Of a stretch of 20,596 bases of DNA, positions 10,341 through 19,003 are shown one piece after another. The stretch is taken from contig JAQGAU010001211.1 of assembly GCA_034698045.1 (NCBI GenBank), forward strand, positions 1-20,596. Reading direction: 5' to 3'. The notes under the pieces were generated by a model. That model saw only the letters and a program-made list of their open reading frames with translations, had not been told where the DNA came from and ran no database searches. Numbering within the stretch: the stretch's first letter is position 1; the number at the start of each line of letters is the position of its first letter. This stretch comes from Paramacrobiotus richtersi. Lineage: Eukaryota > Tardigrada > Eutardigrada > Parachela > Macrobiotidae. A program made the position numbers and the translations under genes.

Positions 10341-11000
10341 ACTCATATTCGGTACACAAAGCCAGCTCTGACGCTCACACCAAGCTGTTTACGTTGCTCA
10401 CCTAAAAGATATAAGTAGTATTTCAGTAAAGAAAAAAAGAAATCTTGTGAGTATACCTGGCAGTGAGGGTGACCTGCCCCAAAAGCCGGGACCAAGCTGT
10501 CAGGAAAGTGTACCTGACACCTATGTATGTTGGAAGGAGGTCCAATCGCTACGTCAGCAGAGTAGCTCCGTCTCTTTTTCTTTTGAGTGGTTTTGTTCTG
10601 TTCGTTTCGATACTTCATGCATCGCGTTACATTTCGCCTATTATCTTTATGTTTCTCGGGCTGCATCTTTTAGACGACTGTGTAGCACATTCGGCCTTCC
10701 GTATTTGATCTTTACCATATACTGCTCCCAAAAACGTACACAGTACTTTGTCAGAAGTACTGTACAGGTACGGATTTATGAACGAAATCGGTACACATAC
10801 CCTTCTTATTGTTAGCATTAGTGTATGTGCGGCAGTCCATAACCCTTGAGAATAATAGTTTGTACTGTTTGCAAAAGAATAAAATTGCTGAGATAACTTT
10901 TGAGATGACAACCCGGAAAAGGGAGACAAACAAAACAAACAATATTATCGTTACACGGTGCGGAAGTGAAGTACTGTATAGAAGTAACGTTAATAGGATA

Positions 11001-11158
11001 CTGCTTGCGATAGCCGTAACGGATAACATTCGGACAAGCAAAGCAATACAGATTATGGTACACAGAAGCGGAAAACAGACAAAATCAAACTTAAGAAGTT
11101 ATTATAGCCTGGAAAGTGTTTTGGTAGGTTTCGCTGGGCGGAACCTAAAAACCTACGA
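11001..11158 (+). repeat. Direct repeat R, copy 2
   Basis: Second copy of the repeat at 10185-10340, in the same orientation. It ends about 230 bp before the LRR3 start codon, so it falls in the likely promoter-proximal region. The differences are scattered substitutions and a 1-2 bp length change. Confidence 0.75.
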
Positions 11159-11391
11159 GAAAAGGAACATATGTAGTCATCGCATTAATCTTTTGATGCG
11201 ATCTGCGATAGGACCGACTGTGTTGTGAAAACTCTGCATGGCCTAAACAGGCTAAACTTAACACTGCCACTTTCCCTGAAATAGATGGCACCTTCAATAG
11301 CGCGATAAGTTGATGACAAAATAGCAGTCAGAAAGCAGTATTTGTAGGTAGCCGACCTCCGCGGACGACGAAGGTTATAGGATTCACAGTC

Positions 11392-14300
11392 ATGTTAATT
11401 CTCGGTATTATCTTACTAGCCGGGCTAGCAACATGTGATAAACCACATCCCAACTGCACTTACGAGAGCAGATATATGAACTGTCACCGCGTTAATATCG
11501 AAATTCCGACTACATTCGATGTAAATCTGGTCCCTCCGGATCTTATACATCTGATGATCGGCTGCCCGTGGTCGAACAGGAGTAACCATTGCAATGTGCT
11601 GCACAGCGTTACGCACGCGCTGCCGTACCGACCATCTCTGCGGACAGTTTGGCTGCTTGGATTCAAAAATGCGGATGGCAGCCAGTTTTCGGTGGGGGGA
11701 TTGTTGAGGAATAACAAGCATATCGCAGATTTGGGAGTATGGCACTCCCAAATCTATTACATCGATCGGGATTTCCTTGCCGGATTTCATTCCCTTGTTA
11801 AACTTTCTCTGTCCGGAAATTGTATCGACGATATCGGTATCGATGCTTTTGAAAGTCTGACGCCCCCGTCAGGCCGTATAGTGCTGGCAAGGCTTGATCT
11901 CAGCGAAAACCGTTTGCAACAGCTAGACTGGAGTCTTCTTCTACCCGTGGCGAATAGTCTAGTAAGGAGTAACACACTTATGGCAGCTTGAGACCAAAAA
12001 AAACCTGACCATTTTACATCTATTGTAAGCGGTTAAACATGTATTCATTTCGTTATCTGTATGCAACGCAAGGCGTCACAAGCCTTAATTTACGTCATAA
12101 ATTCCGTGATTTTAAAACTAAGCAATGTGCTTTGTTTTGTTTAAAAAGAAATTTTCTGCAACTTTTTGGGAATGCTTTCCAATCACCTGCGTAGGAAGCC
12201 CCTCTTGCACCGGCTTTTCCACTTTTATCGCTTCTTTGGCCTTGGCTTCAGGTAGTAGATATAGCTAGATCCGTACACCACAACTTTTCGGGACGCATTT
12301 TTCCGGGCTCTGTGCTTCTCGTATTCCGCTGGCATCTGTACGTATTCTACGTATTCTATCCGTATTCTGTACGTATTCCGCCCGTATTCGGAAGGTATTC
12401 TGCGTGTATTCTACATTTTATTGTGTAAGAACATAAACTGAGAAAATACAAGCGGAGTACTGTGAGAATACTGGCGCACTCGGCAGAATACAGCATTAGA
12501 AAGCGGAATACTGACGGAATACGGTAGAATACTTGGAATACTAAGTCGAAAAAACGCGTCCAGAAAAGCTGTGGTGTACGGATCTAGCCATAGGTGTCAG
12601 GTAGTGCAAATGCCTGTCAGGTAGTGCAAGTACTTCTGTCAGTATTGTTCTGGTATACTGTGTGTATTCTCCGTATTCCGTTTGTATTCTGTCAGTATTC
12701 TCGTTGTATTTCGCTTGCCAGTTCGTTTGATTCTTTGTTTATTTTAATTTTTTTTAGGTAATTTTGTACTGTAGAGTAAGTATGGAATACAGGCAGAATA
12801 CGGAAGAATACCGAGGAATCTGTAGTTGTACGGAACATTAAAACTATTTGGGGCAATACTACAAAATAAAAGCGGAATACCGGCAGAATACCGGGGGAAT
12901 AATGTACGTGTAGCATGATAGAACGATTAGACCAACGCCGCAGAATACGAGCGGGATACCTACAGAATACCGGGAAAACTGCATAAAAAAACGCGTCCAG
13001 AAAAATTCTGGTGTAGGAACCTAGTTATATATATTAGGTATCATTATAGCTTCGTAAAGAAATCAAGATCATTAGTATCTGGCTGTGTGTTTGGTCACTT
13101 TGTCGAACTCCCACTTTTACAGGTTTCCTTTGATGTGTCCGAACAAGAGCCCAAACTGCGCTCCTTGCATCACAGCGGTCCTGACTTTACGTTACGGCTA
13201 GGGTCACTGCATTTGGGAAAAAACGGTCTGGAATTTATTCCTGTCAGGGTGTTGGATTCTTTGGCCGAGCTGGGCTCTTCGCGAGCCAACCCCTATCCAA
13301 TGTTTTATTTGGCAGACAATGCGTTCTGTCAGTCCAGCTGTCTAGCGGGGTGTGCTTGTTGCGAAGTAGCAGATTTTATGCGCTGGATGAAAAACTTCAC
13401 CAGGACGACGCCGTATTATCCGCAACCACCAGCAATCAATTTTTCAGGCGGACCCGGATGGACTTACTATGAGAACAATAAAAAAGGGAATGCTGTGGCA
13501 GACTCGCTGATTAGACAATGTAAGCGAACCATTCTTGACGAACCATTTCGAGAATCGAGCGAGCTGTGTGAGGTTATACTTTTGCTGATTATACTTGGCC
13601 AACGTGGGCATTCAATATCAAACCTAGAAGACGGACAGTTTAGTTATGACAGCAAACAAGTGTACCATACCTATGTTTCAGAATCTGACACATTTTAGGC
13701 CCTCTTTCGAACGCATCATCGGCCAGACAAACTACGCGGCCTGCGACAACGAGTTCGTCTAGAACAACTGCTGTTATGCAGACCAGCACGAAAGAAGTCG
13801 AACCGGCATGCAGCGAACCGACACCAGTCGAGATTAACTGTAACGCTAGCCACTTGACCCTTTCAGATTCCGATCTGCTACAAGCAGAAGGCACAACTGT
13901 CATCTTCAGCAGCGACGGCGCATTCCATTGTGGTATGAAACTGCACGAACTGCACACGATGGCGATGGAACTGTTCGGCATTGCAGCCACGAATGATGCA
14001 GAAGGGCATTACGAAACGGTCGATGTCATATGCCGCAAGGGACGAGCGGAAATAAATTTACTTAATCCCGAAAGATCTCGTGCTAAGAGGCTGGTTTTCC
14101 GTAGCGACTTAAGCATTGGCTGTTACTCCAAATTTACTCGATTCCTGGAGCACATCGACGGAAACATGGTTGAAAGCAGTACATTACAAAATCTTCCAGC
14201 ATTTTCGTTGGATGACTGGCTCAGTTCGAAACGAGAATGTGCGAGAACCTCCCGCATTACTGCAAATTGTACTGGTGGAATATTTGCTTTTTCATGGGCG

Positions 14301-14600
14301 AATATCTCCGTAGTAAGCGCATCAGGCATCGCCGTTCGCAGTGATGAAACGTTCGAATGTCGACAGAAGCTTGTTACTATCCATGAACATGTCTTGAGTC
14401 AGAAAACAACGGCGATGCAAAGGCCCAGTCCGCCAATAGAAGACGCAGTCGTGGCGGTATGCCGGAAAGGTCGTGTCTTTATATCCGAGGGCAATGCGAG
14501 AAGGTCAACGAAAACGATGTTGGAATATTATTACGTGATCACGAAGTCGTGCCAGGATACTTCCCAAAACCTTTTAGAATTCTTGCTCACTCTGACGTAA
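11392..14600 (+). CDS. LRR gene 3: secreted leucine-rich-repeat protein with duplicated five-Cys domain, complete
   Basis: Exons 11392-11961, 13123-13519 and 13699-14600; introns are 1161 bp (GTAAGG..CAG) and 179 bp (GTAAGC..TAG). Phases are 0 and 1, with a Cys codon split at the second junction, giving 622 aa. A signal peptide (MLILGIILLAGLATC) is followed by an N-terminal Cys region (to about residue 65) and about five LRRs (about 100-240; IADLGVWHSQIYYIDRDFL, LVKLSLSGNCIDD, LARLDLSENRLQQLDW, and one made across the splice). The LRR C-terminal cap is CACCEVADFMRWMKN. After an S/T/R-rich linker (about 324-350) come two copies of a five-Cys domain: Cys 360, 370, 400, 434, 464 and Cys 503, 513, 543, 577, 607. 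Sequons (NAS, NCT, NIS) fit a secreted glycoprotein. There is no transmembrane segment or GPI-type tail. An AATAAA lies at 14604-14609. Function unknown; the LRR part suggests ligand or pathogen-surface binding, by inference only. Confidence 0.85.
12265..12587. mobile_element. Foldback/MITE-like element with inverted terminal repeats in LRR3 intron 1
   Basis: The left end (12265-12303) and right end (12548-12587) are inverted copies of each other, beginning CTAGATCCGTACACCACA and continuing through CTTTTC(G/T)GGACGC(A/G)TTTTT with few mismatches. Between them are clusters of GTATTC units (12328-12412), an AT-rich centre, and clusters of the reverse unit GAATAC (12465-12541), so the whole element can fold back. 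It has no coding capacity. It is a non-autonomous DNA transposon by structure; I cannot name the superfamily. The probable target-site duplication is not clear. Confidence 0.7.
12588..13028. mobile_element. Second, partial copy of the foldback element
   Basis: Adjacent to the first element, with the same layout: GTATTC clusters (about 12638-12712), an AT-rich centre, then GAATAC clusters (about 12785-12905 and 12945-12975). A right terminus at 12984-13024 (AAACGCGTCCAGAAAA, then GGTGTAGGAACCTAG) matches the right terminus of the first element. No matching left terminus is present. In its place stands a direct repeat of TGTCAGGTAGTGCAA (about 12595 and 12615). The two units may form one composite insertion. 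Together they explain why this intron is about 860 bp longer than its LRR1 counterpart. Confidence 0.6.
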
Positions 14601-15606
14601 CTAAATAAAATGCTTGGATACATATGCGGCTTGTCCTTCAATTCTGCAGCATTACTGCATATCGCTGTGAATACGAACTTCGAACAAATACTTAGTACCT
14701 TACATACAGCTGAGTTGACTGGAAATTCAACGGTTTTCTACTTGCGCGATGTTTAAAATCTTCTGCAATACAAGATCTTGCTCGGTAGCAGTATTTCTTT
14801 TATATGACATTGTGTTGTTCTGGATCAGTATCGATTATGAATGCGAAACTCAGCAGTCAGCAAAACCATGTGCCTGACCTTTGCAATCACTTGCGTAAGG
14901 CCTCCTAAACATAGCAGCGGAACGCCGTCAAGCGAAGCCGCAGTACTTCCGTTTATTAGTGCAATTTTGCCTGCTTAAAATTTTATCGGTATGGTTACCC
15001 CAGTCCTCCTGGTCGTTTTCCTCCTGACAGCGGGTAATCACTAACAAAGTGGTCGACTGTATTTGATTTTCTAGCTTCGCAAGATTGGGCAGTCAGCTTT
15101 ACTTGGGACGGAAACGCGGAATCAGCCCGCTGTCGGCATGAATACGGGTTGGCAGTTGCGGTTGGAGTAACGAGTTGCTCACAATTGTCAGTGAAAGTTC
15201 ACTAAGCGCATACTACAACCTCGGATTCTTAACCCTTCGCGTCCGTCCTGCTAGCCATCTGTTCTGCAGTTGTTTGAACAACAGATGTGGAAGGTTCAAA
15301 ACGAGCTGTATGTTATTTTGCGGTAACGGTCGCGGTAGCGGTAACGCCGGTAAGCCACAGTCCAGAAACTCTACAACCGTTTTCAAAAAACACTGATTGT
15401 CGACGTCGCACTCAGCGCAGCTTTCGCTAATTAAGTTCAGTACCAATACGGCAATCTTTACACACTGAGAAAATTCTAATCATAGAACCAGTGCACGTCA
15501 TGTATGTACTTGAAACAGTGCCCGTCGAACTAGCCGAATCGGTAAATGAATATTTCGACATTTACGTAAAACGTATGTAAATAACGTTAAGAATGCATTG
15601 TCAACC
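14601..15606 (+). other. Stretch between LRR3 and the second BTB gene; mostly unassigned
   Basis: No member of the LRR or BTB families is present. It holds one weak candidate gene (14991-15396, listed separately) and a short GCGGTAAC-type simple repeat at 15319-15352. From the start it shares faint patches with the LRR1 3' flank (for example a TATCRCTGTGAA stretch). Otherwise I see nothing recognisable. Confidence 0.5.
14991..15396 (+). CDS. Possible small secreted cysteine-containing protein (weak candidate)
   Basis: An ATG at 14991 begins a textbook signal peptide (MVTPVLLVVFLLTA) that runs into GGTAATC, a possible donor. Joining 14991-15033, 15075-15186 and 15255-15396 gives an open frame of 98 residues with matching phases. 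The acceptors are TTTTCTAG and CCTGCTAG. The last part is Cys-rich (FCSCLNNRCGR, SCMLFC) followed by a Gly/Asn stretch. Against it: the first intron would be only 41 bp, shorter than any other here; the second donor is the weak GTCAGT; and no AG precedes the ATG. I recognise no family. It could equally be chance. Confidence 0.2.
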
Positions 15607-15858
15607 GCCTCCCGCCCTTGGGGCGTTTGCTACTGCAGCTGTATATATAAATTTTTAGTACGTATTGCCAGAATAAAATTCTGACGAAAATGTCTGTCTG
15701 CTTGTTCCCGTTGTGCTTCATGCTCAAAAAACTATCAGGTGCAACCGATTTTGATTATTCTGTTGGATATTGTATTCGTCTCTTCTACTGCAGAGAACAT
15801 TGGTGTAGATACTTGTAGATAATTTTCATTGCCATTAGTTTTCACTTTTCCGCTAGAC
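15607..15858 (+). promoter_or_regulatory. Core promoter and 5' leader of the second BTB-Kelch gene
   Basis: The GC-rich motif GCCTCCCGCCCTTGGGG (15607-15623) is shared with leader blocks X_A and X_B. About 20 bp further is a TATA box (TATATATAAA, 15642-15651). A splice acceptor (TTTTCCGCTAG) ends two bases before the conserved ATG at 15859, exactly as at 5771. Transcription would start near 15670 if the TATA box is used. A donor-like CAGGTGCAA lies at about 15735, which would make a short 5' UTR intron. Confidence 0.5.
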
Positions 15859-18116
15859 ATGGAGAGACTTGAGGCAAGTATCGAGTTGATTTAGGGACCG
15901 AGTTTTTACTTGATCCAAGAACTTTCTTCGCAAACTGAATCGCAACCATGAAATCACAGTCATGGCATTTTCTGAATTATTGCAGAAACCGACACATCAG
16001 AAACCAGACACCAGCGCAGATGAAGTCAAGATTTCCATTGGGAACACTGCTTGTGGCCGAGAAACAACGACTCAGCGACAGCTCTCCGTATTTTGCCTCG
16101 TTGCTTCGATTTCACGGCAGTTTAGACGTTGTAGCCATGGTCCCTCCCGAAACAGTGCAAATGAAAACTTTCTTGGCTGTCCTGTTCAGTCTGGGCAATG
16201 CCAACTCGAAACTGGAGATCAGTAGTACGAATGTCTGGGATATTATGGTTCTGGCCAAATATCTCCAGCTGGACCAGCTCGAAGAAGACTGTCTGACTGC
16301 GCTGTGCAGAATGGTCCCCACGTTAGGGATGGACGAACTGTGTCGCTTATGGCGCAAAGGGAATGCATGGAGCTATGGCAAAGTTTCGACTCTGGCTTTA
16401 GTGGGAATCTCACTGAAAATGGACAGTGCCAGCCAGTCCGTGGAATTTTTGGACTTCAGTGTTGAAGAATTGGTTATTCTAATGTCTGATGACAGTTTTT
16501 TGCCCGTAGTGGAAACGGACGTTTGCTTGGTAAATTCTGAATACGCACTAAAATACTTTTGCTTGCTGTCTGTCAGACTTGTTTGGCGCTGAAATTGTTT
16601 CAGTTGAATTTTTGTATTCTTATCAAGTCCTCTTTTTAGGCTGTCAACGCTTGGTTCGAGCAACACCCAGAAAACCGAAAGAAGCCAAAAGTTTTGAGTC
16701 TGGTTCTGGCTGAAATTGTCTGGGATGATTTTGCGAAACATCTCCTCCAGCCGCTGGTCCGCCAATCTGAAAAACGTCGGAAAATGCCGAAAAGAGCAGT
16801 CATGGACAAACGTTGGGAGACGGACAGTAAGGGAATGCACCAGCTGTTCAATAGTGCTTTGATTGAGTACAGGATACTTCCGCAGGTCGCAGGATGCGCA
16901 GAAAGGATACCGTTGCGGCGATTCTCATTGGGGTCCACATTTACCTTATAGGAGGGGCAATCCCCATCAGTCGGACGTTCCAGCGGATTCTGTGGGCAAA
17001 CCAATCAAGCACAGTGTTGGTTCCTCCTGACACCAGCTTCGAAGGTGAATTCCCTTTCGGTGGCGGAAATCAACCTCAGTAAGTCGAGCCTTTTCTGTTT
17101 ATACACACATGTACGGACTTTCGTACGTCAAAAAAATGGTTACAGCAGGATCACAAAAGCACTATTGTTTAAAAACTGATCGTTGTCATATATAGAATTT
17201 ATTAATGTTGTCGTTTTGTATTAAGCTGCTTATCAGGTGACGATCGAAAGCTGTTTGTTTGTGAATTTCGAGATTTGGAACAGAATTTCAGATATCTTGT
17301 AGCTCATAAGATTGGTGTGAATATGAGGCGGGCAAAATTTGCTCGTTCTAGGTTGTTTCAGAATCCTCATAGGTTTGCTTTGAAGACTACGGGTGGGTCT
17401 CGCATTCGAAGCGAATCTCGATGCGGTACGGAGGCGTGGCTAAACGAAGATATGGTTCGCGAAGCCACTTCATGAGATGGTTACGGCGGCGTATCGTTCG
17501 TTTAGCCATGCCCGCGTACCGTATCAAGATTCGCTTTGAATGCGACACCCACCCTACGTCATTGTCTTTCAGGTACTACCTGTGCCGCGTGCGGCACGCG
17601 GGCCGTGATCTCATTGGATGCTTGATCTCATACTACATGGACATCCAGTGCCAGGGAGTCTCTTATCCGGAACTGAGTAACACCATTGCATTGTATGACA
17701 CTGTAGCCGATACATGGCAGTACCTTCCCGGATTGCCGCTGCCACGGAGCGACACTGCGATGATTCAGTGTGGCACGTTTTTATACGTCATCGGTGGAAT
17801 GCAGCAGAAACCACGTCGGGCTGGAAAAAGCAACGCTCATCATGGCTATCGTCTGGGTCTGCGTTATCTGACAAACGGGGCTCTGAGTGCTCGGCAGCCG
17901 GAATGGGAACCGATTGCCGACTTGAACCCCCCGCGAACTGCACACGCCGTCAAAATTCACTATGGTCGTGTCGTTGTATTCGGTGGGAAAACGGAAACAC
18001 TGGTGGACACCCAAGGAAATAAGGTTTTTGAAAATGCACGTTGGTCGGAGGCGTACGACACGACACTGAATACATGGACGGTCTTTGAAGATACGGAAAG
18101 AGAGAAATTGCTCTGA
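15859..18116 (+). CDS. Second BTB-BACK-Kelch protein (KLHL-like), 5' end damaged
   Basis: A paralogue of the gene at 5771. Exons: first exon to 16529, then 16640-16826, 16886-17078 and 17573-18116 (introns 110, 59 and 494 bp). The ATG matching the paralogue (15859) meets TAG at codon 12. A 2-bp deletion near 16050 shifts the frame at the start of the BTB domain (SIGNT, then LLVAEKQ). From there on it is intact: DSSPYFASLLRFHG, VWDIMVLAKYLQLDQLEEDC, BACK (FSVEELVILMSDD, AVNAWFEQHPENRKKPKVL), then Kelch (GVHIYLIGG, FLYVIGG, YGRVVVFGGKTE, YDTTLNTWTVF) to a stop at 18114-18116. Starting at the internal ATG 15948 gives 501 aa with an abnormal BTB start. Alternatively GAG/GCAAGT after codon 5 (a GC-AG intron) spliced to CGCAG/ATGAAG (about 16019) would give an open product. 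Either a decaying gene or one with a rebuilt start. If made, it is a CUL3-adaptor-like protein. Confidence 0.7.
17386..17559. repeat. Long inverted repeat (about 67-bp arms) in intron 3 of the second BTB-Kelch gene
   Basis: Arms 17386-17452 and 17492-17559 are reverse complements, with 7 mismatches in the central 57 positions. The arms share GGTGGGT, TCGCATTC, AAGCGAATC, CGGTACG and TGGCTAAACGAA, separated by a 38-base loop. It ends 12 bp before the exon 4 acceptor AG (17571-17572). The size fits a small foldback element (MITE) or an intronic long-hairpin RNA. The corresponding intron at 7126-7416 lacks it. Confidence 0.8.
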
Positions 18117-18575
18117 TGGATTTCTTCTGCGTAGTAATCTTTAATTTCGCTCACGTTGCAAAAAGGAGTCCAAAACTATCATGTTGTACTTGCAATATGC
18201 CTTTCGTTGTATGTTTCGCCTTATTAGCCAGTAGGTCGTCACGTTTTTCGGCATTGCATCCATTTTTTAAGTGGTTTTAATCGCTTTATACAATTGTTCA
18301 TTACGCAAGGTTAAATAAGCTTTTTGGTTCAGTGTGGCTTAGCAGGTTTCCTGGTCGATGTTCTTGAATGGCAGCCGCAAATGAATGTCATTTCCAGCAA
18401 GATGACTAAACGCATTAAGAGGTACTCGTGATAGAACTATGTCTTCCGCCGTAAGTACCGTAGTGCAAATAAGCTGTACCTGTGGATCGTTTGTAGTGGT
18501 CGTGACTCGAAAGTCACAACAACGGAGTGAATATTGTTAAATCAAAAATGGAGACGTCATAGATAAGGTCAGATA
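18117..18575 (+). other. Kelch 3' flank / spacer
   Basis: There is no gene here. It resembles the start of the other Kelch-LRR spacers only in patches (TTTTTCGGCATTGCATCCA at about 18244 against TTTGTCGGC..GCATCCA at about 8118). No clear poly(A) signal for the preceding gene is visible. Confidence 0.4.
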
Positions 18576-19003
18576 CGCCGTGTACGATACCGCAGCCGAT
18601 AAAGAGACTTACCTTCCCCGACTGCTGCAACCTCGGGGAGACACTGCGATGAATCAGTGTGTCACCTTTTTGTGCGTCATCGATGGAGATCAAGCCACAT
18701 GGGTCAGGCTGGCAAAAGCAACACTAGCGCATCATGAGTACCGTCTGGATCTGGGTCGCTAGAACAAGGGTGCTCTTGGATGACTGCCGCCGGAATGAGA
18801 ACGGATTGTCGACTTGAACGCCCCGCGCAGTGAGCGCGGCGTCAAATTCACTATGGCCAAATTGCTGCATCCGGCGGCATGACGGCCACAGCAGCGGACA
18901 GCAAAGCAACAAAATTTCGGATGATGAGCGGGTCTGAAGGATACAGATACGATACAACGCTGAATACCTGGACGCTGCAAAAGAAAATAAATTGTTCTAA
19001 TAG
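18576..19003 (+). pseudogene. Degenerate Kelch exon copy
   Basis: This aligns with the last exon of the BTB-Kelch genes from the VYDTAAD..TYLPRLLQPRGDTAMNQC stretch, through YRLDLG and the AACGCCCCGCG / AATTCACTATGGCC region, to ATACGATACAACGCTGAATACC near the end. It carries an in-frame TAG after YRLDLGR (18760-18762) and a TGA soon after. The diagnostic VIGG became VIDG, and the second blade is shifted and shortened. It has no BTB part. It lies directly behind the second BTB-Kelch gene, so it is a tandem duplicate of that exon that decayed. Confidence 0.75.

Larger units (their letters stand above)
9659..11391 (+). other. Gene-poor spacer between LRR2 and LRR3
   Basis: I support no gene here. 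The part at 9690-9800 (TTCATGACTGAAT, GTCGAAATTATTGAATGA) matches the spacer upstream of LRR1, so a second Kelch-LRR spacer lies directly behind the LRR2 stump. Two direct repeats occupy 10185-10340 and 11001-11158. Open frames between 10340 and 10940 overlap on both strands, with no composition or motif favouring any of them. The block at about 11168-11260 (CATCGCATTAATCTTTTGATGCG, GCGATAGGACCG) aligns with the LRR2 and LRR4 upstream blocks. An AG (GGATTCACAG) stands two bases before the LRR3 start codon. Confidence 0.5.

Noticed and set aside
10343..11063. Cluster of overlapping frames on both strands
   Set aside because: Several frames of similar length overlap on both strands with no motif, signal peptide or paralogue. 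One includes the non-coding direct repeat.
12320..12980. GTATTC/GAATAC clusters as a CRISPR-like array
   Set aside because: Units are only about 6-7 bp, irregularly spaced and in both orientations within terminal inverted repeats; the host is a eukaryote.
16373..17004. Overlapping minus-strand frames of 155 and 122 codons
   Set aside because: They lie opposite BACK exons of the second BTB gene, show no domain, and run across intron sequence.
17275..17475. 66-codon frame inside intron 3 of the second BTB gene
   Set aside because: It overlaps the long inverted repeat, has no homologue in the paralogue, and is flanked by consistent splice sites that remove it.
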